Shown piece by piece: positions 41,657 through 50,801 of a stretch of 64,000 nt of DNA (within the stretch, counting starts at the first letter, position 1; each line of letters begins with the position of its first letter). Below the pieces are notes generated by a model, which saw nothing but the letters and a program-made list of their open reading frames with translations, did no database searches and was not told the DNA's origin. This stretch comes from CAVXZE01 sp964615365. Its GTDB lineage: Bacteria > Myxococcota_A > UBA9160 > UBA6930. The DNA is taken from the NCBI GenBank assembly GCA_964615365.1, contig CAZTOU010000001.1, positions 124,001-188,000 on the forward strand, read 5' to 3'. The translations under genes were made by a program, and so were the position numbers.

Positions 41657-44083
41657 ATGCTCGGCGCCTTCCTCATCATGGCGGGAGCGATTCTGGCCAT
41701 CTACGCCGGCTACCCCCTCGCGCTCTTCCTTCTGGTGTTCGCGTCCCGCCATCGAACGCAGGAGCCAACCATCCCCAGTGAGGAGGATCTCCCGGGCGCG
41801 ACGATCGTCATCCCCGTCTACAACGAAGAGGCGGTGATCGAGCGAAAGCTGCAGAATTTTCTCGCCCTCGACTATCCCCACGATCGGCTCCGCGCCGCGG
41901 TGATTTCCGACGGCTCGACCGACCGGACCTGCCCCATCGTGCGGGAACTCTGCAACTCACTCACGCCCGCGGAACGAGCTCGCATCCAGCTGATCGAGCG
42001 CGGCGAGAGGAGTGGGAAGTCCATCGTGCTCGGCGAGGAAGTGCCGAAGCTCGATGCCGAGGTCATCGTCTTTACCGATGCCAACGCCTTCTATCGCCCC
42101 GACGCCGTCCGCAAGCTGATGGCGCACTTCGTCGATCCGAAGGTGGGTCTCGTCTGTGGTCGACTCCGCTATGTCCCGGACCGGGAGTCGTTCATGAGCG
42201 ACGAAGAGCTCTATTGGCGCTACGAAGACATGATCAAGCGCTGGGAGGGAGCTCTCGGCTACCTGCTGGTGGCGAACGGCAGCATCTACGCACTTCGTTC
42301 GCGTCTCTTCGAACCGATCCCCGGAAGCGTCGCAGATGACTTCGTGTTCCCCCTCCTCGTTGCTGCGCGGGGCGATCACCTCGTCTACGAGCCTTCTGCC
42401 GTTGCCGAGGAGCGGCTACCCGAACAGGGAATCGAGAACTTCCGCGCCAAGGCGAGGATCGTGAGTCGGGGCCTGGATGCGGTGCGAAGCTACTGGCGGG
42501 AGATCCTGCGCTCGGGGCCGGTTCGAACCACCCAGTATCTGTTCCACAAGATGGCGCGCTGGCTGATCGCGTTCGTGTTGCTGGGGATGCTCGTGACGGC
42601 TGCGATCGGCGCCACCGAGCCCCTCCTCGCTGCCGCTTTCACCGCCCAGATCGCCTTCTACGCCCTCGGCTTCTCGGCGTATCTGATATCGCGGATCGGC
42701 GCGGTTCCGGGCGTACTTCGCATGCCCTTCTACTTCCTGATGGTGAACGCTGCCGCGGTGATCGGCCTGTGGGGATTCCTGCGAGGCGAGCATCGGGTGA
42801 TCTGGGAGAAGTCGGAGACGACGCGTCGCCTCTGGCCCGAGCCGGAGCCACCCGATGCCGAGGGGCGGAGGCGTCGCAGGCGCCGCTCCGGATCGGGGCG
42901 AATCCGCGGCGCGATCGTGATCGTCCTCACCGTTGCGGGCCTGCTCAGCGTCGAGACAGCGGCGCGACTCACCTATGCGGTCCGAGACCTGCTGCAGGAG
43001 TGGCGCGGCACCGCCGTGAGAACTGCATTGCTCCCTCCCTATGAGGTGGGTGACCCGACCGATGTCCGAAACTGGCGTCTCCGCCCGGGTGCCTCGATGA
43101 CGCTCGCCGACGCCGCCGAGCTTCAGAAGAGACAGGGTAGGGTCGACCAGGCGCGGCAGCTCGTGTTGGCAGGGCGTCGGCTCGGGATCGGCGAAGACAA
43201 GGTGGTGTTTCGGGTGAGCGGCAGTGGCTACAAGGGCCCGGAGCTCGATCCGAGCAAACTGCGGCCGAGGATTCTCGTGATCGGTGGCTCCGAGACCTTC
43301 GGAACGCTGATCGACCACTACAGCTATCCGCGCTCGATGGAGCGCAGCCTCGCGTCGAGCGGCATTCCCAGCGAAGTCGTCAATGCGGGGGTGGGGGGGT
43401 ACACCACGTTTCAGGTGCTGCAGCGGATGGACGAGTTCAGGCAGCTACGCCCGGACCTGACGATCCTCTCCCTCGGATTGCACGATCTCTTTGGTGAGCG
43501 GAGGGCGCTGGCGAGCCGCATGGAGCGCGTCTACAGCATTCGGGCAATACGGGCACTGTGGAACTGGTGGAGCTCGAGGGATCGGGTGCCGCGCGAGCGA
43601 GCCGACTCTCGGCTTCCCATCGATCCCGATTTCGACCCCGATGCCCACGAGCTACGCGTGATCGAACGGTATCGCCCTTCTTTCCTGGAGAACGTGGAGC
43701 GTATCGCGGCGGACATGAAGGCGAGCGGTAGCGATGTCGTCATCATCACCTTGCCGGGGCTGTTTCTTCCCGGTGAGCGGCCCAGCGCTCGCGCGCTCGA
43801 GATCGGGCGTGTTCCCCATTTCGTTCACGGCAACCCCTATGTGTTCGCAGCTATGGTGGATCGATACAATACGTGGCTGAAGAAGATCGCGGGCGAACTC
43901 GGCGTCGAGTTGATCGACGTCGACTCGTGGAGTCGGAAAGCGCTGGTTCCGAGGCACGACTACTTCGTCGGGTCGCTCCTGCTCACCGAAGCCGGGCAGG
44001 AGAAGATCGGCCAGCATCTCGCCCAGTCCCTCGAAGGGCGCCTCCGCGGACGCTCCGACCGAGAACCAGTCCGCGCGGACTGA
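41657..44083 (+). CDS. GT2 glycosyltransferase fused to an SGNH-like domain
   Basis: An 808-residue fusion. Residues 1-25 are a membrane helix; about 47-290 a GT2 domain (ATIVIPVYNEEAV, VISDGSTDRT, VFTDANAFY, VADDFVFP); about 300-400 further helices. A basic linker (GRRRRRRRSGSGR) leads to another helix (GAIVIVLTVAGLLSVETAAR) and then an SGNH fold: VIGGSETFGT near residue 541, VNAGVGGYTTFQ and SLGLHDLF. The expected block V DxxH is replaced by YFVGSLLLTEAGQ, so the catalytic His is missing; the nucleophile block reads GGSE instead of GDS. Adding and modifying a sugar by one polypeptide is the simple reading. Confidence 0.85.
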   Translation: MLGAFLIMAGAILAIYAGYPLALFLLVFASRHRTQEPTIPSEEDLPGATIVIPVYNEEAVIERKLQNFLALDYPHDRLRAAVISDGSTDRTCPIVRELCNSLTPAERARIQLIERGERSGKSIVLGEEVPKLDAEVIVFTDANAFYRPDAVRKLMAHFVDPKVGLVCGRLRYVPDRESFMSDEELYWRYEDMIKRWEGALGYLLVANGSIYALRSRLFEPIPGSVADDFVFPLLVAARGDHLVYEPSAVAEERLPEQGIENFRAKARIVSRGLDAVRSYWREILRSGPVRTTQYLFHKMARWLIAFVLLGMLVTAAIGATEPLLAAAFTAQIAFYALGFSAYLISRIGAVPGVLRMPFYFLMVNAAAVIGLWGFLRGEHRVIWEKSETTRRLWPEPEPPDAEGRRRRRRRSGSGRIRGAIVIVLTVAGLLSVETAARLTYAVRDLLQEWRGTAVRTALLPPYEVGDPTDVRNWRLRPGASMTLADAAELQKRQGRVDQARQLVLAGRRLGIGEDKVVFRVSGSGYKGPELDPSKLRPRILVIGGSETFGTLIDHYSYPRSMERSLASSGIPSEVVNAGVGGYTTFQVLQRMDEFRQLRPDLTILSLGLHDLFGERRALASRMERVYSIRAIRALWNWWSSRDRVPRERADSRLPIDPDFDPDAHELRVIERYRPSFLENVERIAADMKASGSDVVIITLPGLFLPGERPSARALEIGRVPHFVHGNPYVFAAMVDRYNTWLKKIAGELGVELIDVDSWSRKALVPRHDYFVGSLLLTEAGQEKIGQHLAQSLEGRLRGRSDREPVRAD

Positions 44084-44088
44084 CGGAC

Positions 44089-45279
44089 TCAGCTCTCCCG
44101 AGGCTCCCTCAGAGACGAATAGATCCGCTGGAGGCGGCGTGCCTGCTCGGCGACATCGTGCTCTTCGCGAATGTGGCGGCGTGCAGCCTCGCCGAGGCGT
44201 CTCTGGAGCTCGCGGTCTCGCAGCAGTTCGAGAAGACCGGTGGCGAGGGCCTCTCGATCTCCGGGGTCGATCAGGAGCCCCGTGACCTGGTCGGTGATGA
44301 CCTCCGGGATGGCGTTCACGTTGGAGCAGATCACCGGGAGTCCAGCCGCCATGGCTTCGAGCATCACCATGGGCATGCCCTCGTGGTAGGACGGTAGCGT
44401 GAAGATCGTAGCGTCGCGGTAGGCCGCGGCGATTCCCGCCGGGTCGAGACCCCCGGTGAAGCGAAGCGCGGCCCGCGTCCCCGCGTCGACCGACAGCTTC
44501 GCTTCGACGCCCTCCTGGTCTTCTCCGACCAGCAGGAACTCCGTCTCCGGAAACTCGGCCAGGATCTTCGGAACGATGGCGATGAGGTCATGAAGCCCCT
44601 TTCGATTTGCGAAACGGACTCCGACGAAGAGCACGCGATCGCGGTTCGAAGAGGAGGATTCAGGGGGAAGCTGGAAGCGGCTCCACTCGATGCTGTTGGG
44701 GACGATGTGGAGGCGACCCTCGGGAACGAACTGCCGGTACCACCGGTACCAGCTTCGAGAGAGCGCGATGCAGGAGTCCGGAAAGGTCAGAAAACGACGG
44801 AGCAGGAATCTGCCCAGAGGCCAGAGCTCATAGTAGAAATCGTCCATGTGGGACGAGTGGAAATGAAGAATGGTGCGGGCGTCACGATGCTTCGCCAGGA
44901 GGACCTGCAGGCCCGCCAGCCAGAATTCGTAGCCCTGGGCGATGTGGATGTGAACGATCTGGGCTCGCGTCTCTTCGAGCTTTCGGGCGAATGCCCGGAG
45001 GAACCACAGGGTCCGGATTCCCCAGAGGCCGAACGGTCCAATCCTCGCGGTCACCGATCCTGCCAGGCGGAAGAGAATCCCGCTCGGGATCCTTACCGTG
45101 GCCCGGTCGAAGAGGAACAGCTCGGTGGGCGACTCGAAAGGGAGGCTGAGTTGGTTGCGGACGACCGTGGCGATTCCACCGGTGGGGGGAGGCTGGGGAC
45201 CGACCACGAGGACTCGCAGCGGTGACGCCGGCCGGTTGCCGGCCGCGTGGGACGCGAACTCTCCGCTCTCGGTTGCCAT
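44089..45279 (-). CDS. Glycosyltransferase family 4
   Basis: A 396-residue GT4 enzyme. GPQPPPTGGIATVV is the glycine-rich N-terminal loop, ILHFHSSHMDDF the acceptor side, and VLFVGVRFANRKGLHDLI with EGMPMVMLEAMAAGLPVICS the donor domain with its E-x7-E motif. Convergent with the GT2-SGNH gene (5 bp apart) and divergent from the sulfotransferase gene (45477). Confidence 0.87.
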   Translation of the reverse strand: MATESGEFASHAAGNRPASPLRVLVVGPQPPPTGGIATVVRNQLSLPFESPTELFLFDRATVRIPSGILFRLAGSVTARIGPFGLWGIRTLWFLRAFARKLEETRAQIVHIHIAQGYEFWLAGLQVLLAKHRDARTILHFHSSHMDDFYYELWPLGRFLLRRFLTFPDSCIALSRSWYRWYRQFVPEGRLHIVPNSIEWSRFQLPPESSSSNRDRVLFVGVRFANRKGLHDLIAIVPKILAEFPETEFLLVGEDQEGVEAKLSVDAGTRAALRFTGGLDPAGIAAAYRDATIFTLPSYHEGMPMVMLEAMAAGLPVICSNVNAIPEVITDQVTGLLIDPGDREALATGLLELLRDRELQRRLGEAARRHIREEHDVAEQARRLQRIYSSLREPRES

Positions 45280-45425
45280 GATCCGTCAAGCTACCATGTT
45301 CCTTGCGGCTCGGTCATCCTCTGCGACTGCGCCCTTCTGCGCACGACTTGCGGGTGGTCCGGATCGAAGCACGGCCCCTTCCTGCAGCGGCAGCGACTCG
45401 CCCGACTCGGCCTCGACCCGCGTGC

Positions 45426-45431
45426 TATGAT
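45426..45431 (+). promoter_or_regulatory. -10-like element for sulfotransferase 2
   Basis: TATGAT, 5 of 6 matches to the -10 consensus, 45 bp before the ATG at 45477. The best -35 candidate (CCGACT, 18 bp upstream) matches only 3 of 6 positions. Confidence 0.35.
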
Positions 45432-45476
45432 CCGGCTGAACCCGCGTCGCACGGACGGGTCGGAGAGCTGAATTCG

Positions 45477-46385
45477 ATGTCGCGAACCAAGGTAGTGTCG
45501 GCCCGAAGCGCCAAGCCGAGCCTCCGCTCTCGAATCCCCAGAGCGATTTCGCTTCGGCTTGCCCGCGGAAGGAAGTATCTCTGGCAACGTCGCCACCTGC
45601 AGTCGGAGGAACCGACCCGCGCCTTCTTCCTGGTCGGCTGCCAGCGCTCGGGCACCAACATGTTCGACCGCGTGGTGGATCGGTCGCCCCGCACCTGGGT
45701 CTACGACGAGGACAATCGCGTCGCCTTCAGGGACTACCGGCTGCTACCCGAGGCCAGGATCGAGCGCCTGATCGAGCGCTGCCCCGCACCCATCGTGTTG
45801 TTCAAGCCCCTTACCGACTCGCAGTGGATCGATCGGATCCTCGATCGGCACCCTGAATCGCGCGCAATCTGGATGTACCGCCGCTATCCGGATGTCGCGA
45901 ACTCCGCGGTTCGAATGTGGGGATCGCATCAGCGCGACTCGATTCGGCGCATATGCGAGGCGCGCTGGGACGAGCTCGGCTGGCAGGGTGAGCGGCTGAG
46001 CGGGGAGAGCCGAGAGCGGATCGAGGCGGTCTTCCGGGAAGATCTCACCGACCACGAGGGCGCGGTACTGAGATGGTACCTGCGAAACCGGTTCTTCTTC
46101 GAGCTGGATCTCGAGCGGGACGAACGAGTCCTGATGGTGAAGTACGAGGAGGCGGTCACCCGGCCCGATGAGCTCTTCGCCCGGATCTTCGAGTTTCTCG
46201 AGTGCCCGTTCGAGCCGGCGTACGTAGAGGGCGTCAGGGTCACGTCGATCGGGAAGGAGACGCTTCCCGACATCCGTCCGGAAATTCGAGCGGTCGCCGA
46301 AGAGATGATGGGGCAGCTGGACGCGGCGTACTTCGCATCGCGGCTCGGTTCATCGGGCGGCGAGCGTGCTGAGCTCTCGAGCTAG
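45477..46385 (+). CDS. Sulfotransferase 2
   Basis: A 302-residue PAPS-dependent sulfotransferase. The phosphosulfate loop is FLVGCQRSGTNMF (about 43-55); AIWMYRRYPDVANSAVRMWG gives the 3'-phosphate motif, and VLMVKYEEAVTRP the conserved YE segment. The N-terminal 40 residues are basic. The ATG at 45477 is chosen because GGAGAG lies 9 nt upstream and further upstream codons are unstructured. It shares little sequence with sulfotransferase 1 beyond the motifs, so the two probably act on different positions. Confidence 0.85.
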   Translation: MSRTKVVSARSAKPSLRSRIPRAISLRLARGRKYLWQRRHLQSEEPTRAFFLVGCQRSGTNMFDRVVDRSPRTWVYDEDNRVAFRDYRLLPEARIERLIERCPAPIVLFKPLTDSQWIDRILDRHPESRAIWMYRRYPDVANSAVRMWGSHQRDSIRRICEARWDELGWQGERLSGESRERIEAVFREDLTDHEGAVLRWYLRNRFFFELDLERDERVLMVKYEEAVTRPDELFARIFEFLECPFEPAYVEGVRVTSIGKETLPDIRPEIRAVAEEMMGQLDAAYFASRLGSSGGERAELSS

Positions 46386-47341
46386 GAGTCCCCGAGAAGT
46401 CCGAGCTTTCTGATCTCGTCGGCGACTCGGTGTGAGAAGATCTCGGCACCCTCCGCATTGAGATGGCCCAGGTCTCGAAAGAGGCTCGGGTGGGTGAGCT
46501 CGGCGTCGCGCCTGCCGTCGAGCGGAGCGAAGGAAGCACCGTGAGCAGCGGCGAGGGCGGCGATCCGTTCGTAGCCGGCGAGCTCCCAGGATGCGATCGG
46601 CGTTCCGGCGCGGAAGCGCGGACCGACCACCATCAGCGTGGCAATGCCGTGCCCTCGGGCGTCACTGAGAAAACCGGCGAGGAGGTCTTCGGTCCTGGCC
46701 AGGGGCTCGAGGGGCGCGCCCTTGCGGACGGGAGACGGCCGGGTCTTCGCCGCCACTCGAAGCGCCAGGGGGCTCAGCTCGCCCCGGACCGGCGCAAAGC
46801 CGAGCAAGGGCTCGGGCTGCGGTGCCAGCCGGTTGCGGAGGATCGGGATGGCGAGCGAGTTGTAGCGGTAGGCGTGCGAGGCGAGCTTGAGGCGCGCCGA
46901 CCAGCTGGTCGTCTCGAGGATCTCGTCCACCACGTCGGACTCGCCGAAGAAGACCGCGAACAGGGAAGCCCGAGAGGACTGATCCCGGTACAGCTCCACG
47001 GGATCGATCTCGAGCACGAAGAGACGCGCCGAGGTGTCTCGCGTGAGGATCAACGCCTCGAGCATGCGGGCGTAGGTGATGCCCTGTCCCAGGCAGCCCG
47101 CGTTGTAGGCGGTCACGCCGAGCTCCTCGGCGAGAACGGCGGGGTCGATGTGACGGCGGGCTCTCGAGCTCCCGAAGACGAGGAGATCGCGGTCTGCGTT
47201 GGCGAGCGCGCGGTTCGCGAGCCCCACGGCCTGGCCCGTATCGACCTCGTCGAGCACGGAGCGGAGAAGCATGCCAGCGCCACGGTCGAGCAGGATCAGG
47301 CCGAGAACGAAGATGAGAGCAGAAGTGATGACCTTTCGCAT
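46382..47341 (-). CDS. SGNH-like periplasmic protein paired with MBOAT module 2
   Basis: A 319-residue protein with an N-terminal membrane anchor (VITSALIFVLGLILL) and an SGNH-like fold: LLVFGSSRARRHI for the nucleophile block, AYNAGCLGQGI for the glycine block and DLGHLNAEGAEIF for the Asp/His block. It lies 9 bp downstream of the MBOAT gene on the same strand, matching AlgJ/AlgX-like acetyltransferase partners. Convergent with sulfotransferase 2 (4-bp overlap). Confidence 0.83.
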   Translation of the reverse strand: MRKVITSALIFVLGLILLDRGAGMLLRSVLDEVDTGQAVGLANRALANADRDLLVFGSSRARRHIDPAVLAEELGVTAYNAGCLGQGITYARMLEALILTRDTSARLFVLEIDPVELYRDQSSRASLFAVFFGESDVVDEILETTSWSARLKLASHAYRYNSLAIPILRNRLAPQPEPLLGFAPVRGELSPLALRVAAKTRPSPVRKGAPLEPLARTEDLLAGFLSDARGHGIATLMVVGPRFRAGTPIASWELAGYERIAALAAAHGASFAPLDGRRDAELTHPSLFRDLGHLNAEGAEIFSHRVADEIRKLGLLGDS

Positions 47342-47350
47342 CCTTTCGCC

Positions 47351-48775
47351 TCAGAATTGGAAGTAGATGAACTGGCTTCCACCGTCCAGGCCCAGCAGCA
47401 CGATACCTCCGATGAGGGCGTACCAGCCCAGCCAACGAACCGGTGTCGGCAAACCCGCGACGGCTTGGCGCACGCTTCCCCGACGGGCCTGGTGGAGCTG
47501 CACCGCCAGGAGCAGCACCAGTCCTATGAGCCCGTGGCTGAAGACCGAGTAGTCCACCAAAGGCGCTCCCCACTGGCTGAAGAAGCCTCGGACTATCGTC
47601 ATCGAGTCCGCGAGCGTCGCGGCCCGGAAGAAGATCCACGCGAAGCAGACGAGGTGGAAGGTGATCACCACGCGCACCCCGTCCCGCACCCAGTTGGGAA
47701 GGCCGGTCAGGCCGTAGAGACGGTCGCGAAACGGTAGTGTCCTGCGCGAGAGAGCGAGCAGGCCGCCGTGAATCGCCCCCCAGATCACGAAGTTCCAGCT
47801 CGCGCCATGCCAGAGCCCACCCAGCAGCATGGTGATGAGCAGGTTCGCGTAGGTTCGATTCACACCGCGTCGGTTGCCACCAAGGGGTATGTACAGGTAG
47901 TCGCGGAGCCAGGTGGAGAGAGAGATGTGCCAGCGGCGCCAGAAATCCGTGATGCTGGTGGCGAAGTAGGGAGTCTCGAAGTTCTTCATCAGCCGGAAGC
48001 CGAGCAAGCTCGCGGAGCCGATCGCGATGTCGGAGTAGCCGGAGAAGTCGCAGTAGATCTGGAAGGCGAATGCGTACGTCGCGATGAGGAACGAGCTCGG
48101 GTCATGGGCGGCCGGATTGTCGTAGACGGTATCGACGTAGATTGCGAGCCGGTCGGCGATCACCACCTTCTTGAAGAGCCCCCACAGAATCAGCTGCAGC
48201 CCGAGACAGATCCGCTCCCAGTCGAAGCGGTGCAGCGCGGTGATCTGGGGCATGAGGTTTCGCGCGCGTTCGATCGGCCCCGCGACGAGCTGGGGGAAGA
48301 ACGCGACGTACAGAGCGAAACGACCCAGGTGTCGCTCGGGAGGCACCTCTCGGCGATAGACGTCGATGACGTAGCCGAGGGTCTGGAAGGTGTAGAAGGA
48401 GATTCCGATCGGGAGGAGGACGTCGAGATCGGGCACACGCCACTCGAGGCCGAACCACCCGACGAGGACCCCGGCGGAGTCGTTGAAGAAGTTCCAGTAT
48501 TTGAAGGCGAAGAGGAGACCGAGATTGGCGCACAGACAAGCCGTCACCAGGTGAAATCGCGCGCGAGCCGAATCTACCCGCCCGATCCCAATGGCGGCGA
48601 CGTAGCTGACGATCGTCGACGCGAGGATCAGCAACAGATAGGTCGGATTCCAGCTCATGTAGAAGACGTAGCTGGCAGCGAGCAGAAGGATCCAGCGAGA
48701 GCGGTGAGGGAGGGCGAAATGGAGAACGACTACCAGCGGGAGGAAGAGGAGATAGGTGAATGAGTTGAAGAGCAT
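47351..48775 (-). CDS. MBOAT O-acyltransferase (AlgI-like), module 2
   Basis: A 474-residue membrane-bound O-acyltransferase, clearly homologous to the one at 23233: SYVFYMSWNPTYLLL, LPIGISFYTFQTLGYVIDVY, FPQLVAGPIERA, YCDFSGYSDIAIG, DFWRRWHISLSTWLRDYLYIP and LLGGLWHGASWNF. It ends in the same FIYFQF. It starts with MLFNSFTYLLFLPLVVVL, the usual MBOAT N-terminus. Two separate MBOAT/SGNH modules imply two acylation positions or substrates. Confidence 0.94.
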   Translation of the reverse strand: MLFNSFTYLLFLPLVVVLHFALPHRSRWILLLAASYVFYMSWNPTYLLLILASTIVSYVAAIGIGRVDSARARFHLVTACLCANLGLLFAFKYWNFFNDSAGVLVGWFGLEWRVPDLDVLLPIGISFYTFQTLGYVIDVYRREVPPERHLGRFALYVAFFPQLVAGPIERARNLMPQITALHRFDWERICLGLQLILWGLFKKVVIADRLAIYVDTVYDNPAAHDPSSFLIATYAFAFQIYCDFSGYSDIAIGSASLLGFRLMKNFETPYFATSITDFWRRWHISLSTWLRDYLYIPLGGNRRGVNRTYANLLITMLLGGLWHGASWNFVIWGAIHGGLLALSRRTLPFRDRLYGLTGLPNWVRDGVRVVITFHLVCFAWIFFRAATLADSMTIVRGFFSQWGAPLVDYSVFSHGLIGLVLLLAVQLHQARRGSVRQAVAGLPTPVRWLGWYALIGGIVLLGLDGGSQFIYFQF

Positions 48776-48840
48776 TTCGTCCAGTCTTCTCGGGGGGAGA
48801 GCCTACGGAATCACGGTGGGCGGAGAAAAGCGGGCCACGG

Positions 48841-50730
48841 TCACTCCAGGTACCCGAGTGCGCGCAGCTCCTCCCGGCGCCGCTCGCCGATCTCGATCTC
48901 GACGCTCTCGACCTGGCGGGATCGATCCATCTCTCTCCGCGCTCGAGCCAGCTGGTGGAGTTGCTCCACCACTTCCGGGTGGGTTTCGGACAGCTCCTCC
49001 TTTCCCTCGTGATCGTCGGACCGGAAGAGCCATCGGCGAAATCCCTCTCTGGTCCTTCCTTCGAAGTAGGCCCATTCCGCGGTCCGGATCCCCAACTCGT
49101 CGTTGTTGGGATTCTCCATGAAGACGAGCCGATCTCCACTACGCCGGCCCTCGATCCATGGAAGCAGATCTTCTCCATCGAAGCTCTCCGGGATCTCTGT
49201 GCCGGCGATGCTCGCAAGGGTGGGAGCCACGTCGATCAGGCTGACGGGGATGTGGATGGTGCGGGGGCCGACCCACCTGCCAGGACTCCAGAAGATCATC
49301 GGGATCCGCACCACCTCGTCGAACATTCCCACGCTGTGTGCCCAGAGCCCGTGCTCACCGAATCCTTCTCCGTGATCGGCGATTACCACGACGACCGCGT
49401 CGTCGAGGCGGCCCGTCCCGCGCAGCCCGTCCAGGAGTCGGCCCAGCTGCGCGTCGTGCCAGAGTACCTCACCGTCGTACTGAGCGATCATCTGCTGCCG
49501 ATCGGCGGGGGACAACCAGTTCCTCCCCGACCACCGCTGGGTGGGGGGTTCCAGCAGCCGCGGAACGGGCGGTACGTCGGTGTAGGCTTCGTAGTAGGGA
49601 GCGGGCGGGTCGTAGGGGTCGTGGGGGCCGAGGTAGTGGATGTAGAGGAAGATGGGTCGGGTTTCCTCGGTCTCCCTCGCCCATCGGAGAGCGCGATCGG
49701 TGAAGTCCTTCGGATCGCCCGCGTCGAGCTCCAATCCGGAGGGCCGGAACCAGAACTCGATCCCGGGGAGGAAGCGGAGCAGGGCCTGCCCGATGAGGAC
49801 GGTTCGCAAGAGCGGGGGAGTGGCCCGACCGTAGTCGAAGTGATCGACGCCTCGTCCGTATCCGTCTTCGGGCTGGATGTTGGGCCCCGCCGAGACGAAC
49901 ACTGTTCGATACCCGGCTCGGGAGAGTGTTTCGGCGAGAAGAGGGAACGATGGGGCGACGGCCCGGCCGATGTCGTTCACGCGGTGCCGAGAGGGCATCG
50001 TCGAGGTGAACAGTGAAGCCACCGCCGGTCGCGTCCAGTTGGTGCTGCTGTACGCCTTCGTGAACAGGATTCCGGAGTCGATCAGCTCGTCGAGGCGCGG
50101 TGCGGTTCTTCGTTCGTACCCGTAGGCGTCGAGGTGATCGGCTCTGAGCGTGTCGATCAGCAGCAGGATGATGTTCGGCCTCTCACCGACCTCGGCTCCC
50201 GCGAATGCTGCGCCGACCTGGCTTGCTGCGCTCGGTCCTCGGACCATCCAGACGCCCGCGGCAAGGTCGAGCACGAGAACCACCGACAGCAGCGCTCCAT
50301 CGAGCTTGGCTCCCCAGGGTCGGGAGACCCAGGCCAGCCCGACCCCGGCGACGGCGAGAAAGAGAGCCACGTCTCCCAGGAGACTGATGGGGCTCCGCAT
50401 GGCGGGGAGGAACTCGACGTTCACGTAGGTGCCCGCCAATACGAAGAGCGTCCAGCACGCGGCGCAAACGGGCGCGAGGCGCCGCGCGGCGCGAAGTCGG
50501 GGGCGTCTTGCTGCCTCCTGGACCCGCCGTGCCGCGAATTCGATCAGGAGAACGACGAGCACCGCGGGCGCGCCAACGACGGCGGCGAGGAGCACGTGCC
50601 CGCCCGTCAGCTCGAGGACCTGCGCGCCGGTCAGTGAGAAACCGCCCCGGTGGAGGTCCGCCGCCGCCAGGATTCCGAACTGGAGACCGATCAAGCCGAT
50701 CCAGAAGAGCTGTCGCAGCAAGAGCGTCAC
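48841..50730 (-). CDS. Membrane-anchored sulfatase-like protein A
   Basis: A 629-residue protein of the alkaline phosphatase superfamily, with about four N-terminal helices, then the sulfatase-like domain from PNIILLLIDTLRADHLDAYGYERRTAPRLD. The modified-residue position, normally C/S-x-P-x-R in sulfatases, reads STNWTRPAVASLFT, so there is no formylglycine cysteine or serine; a Thr nucleophile as in phosphoethanolamine or phosphoglycerol transferases fits better. VVIADHGEGFGEHG holds later metal ligands. The C-terminus is LRALGYLE. Function: hydrolysis or transfer of a phospho- or sulfo-group outside the cytoplasm. Confidence 0.83.
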   Translation of the reverse strand: MTLLLRQLFWIGLIGLQFGILAAADLHRGGFSLTGAQVLELTGGHVLLAAVVGAPAVLVVLLIEFAARRVQEAARRPRLRAARRLAPVCAACWTLFVLAGTYVNVEFLPAMRSPISLLGDVALFLAVAGVGLAWVSRPWGAKLDGALLSVVLVLDLAAGVWMVRGPSAASQVGAAFAGAEVGERPNIILLLIDTLRADHLDAYGYERRTAPRLDELIDSGILFTKAYSSTNWTRPAVASLFTSTMPSRHRVNDIGRAVAPSFPLLAETLSRAGYRTVFVSAGPNIQPEDGYGRGVDHFDYGRATPPLLRTVLIGQALLRFLPGIEFWFRPSGLELDAGDPKDFTDRALRWARETEETRPIFLYIHYLGPHDPYDPPAPYYEAYTDVPPVPRLLEPPTQRWSGRNWLSPADRQQMIAQYDGEVLWHDAQLGRLLDGLRGTGRLDDAVVVVIADHGEGFGEHGLWAHSVGMFDEVVRIPMIFWSPGRWVGPRTIHIPVSLIDVAPTLASIAGTEIPESFDGEDLLPWIEGRRSGDRLVFMENPNNDELGIRTAEWAYFEGRTREGFRRWLFRSDDHEGKEELSETHPEVVEQLHQLARARREMDRSRQVESVEIEIGERRREELRALGYLE

Positions 50731-50801
50731 GGAACCGAGTTCTCCAACGCTGATCTGTATGTTTGCCAGCCCACGCTGTCAAGAGTTCGCGAGAGACGCG
50801 T

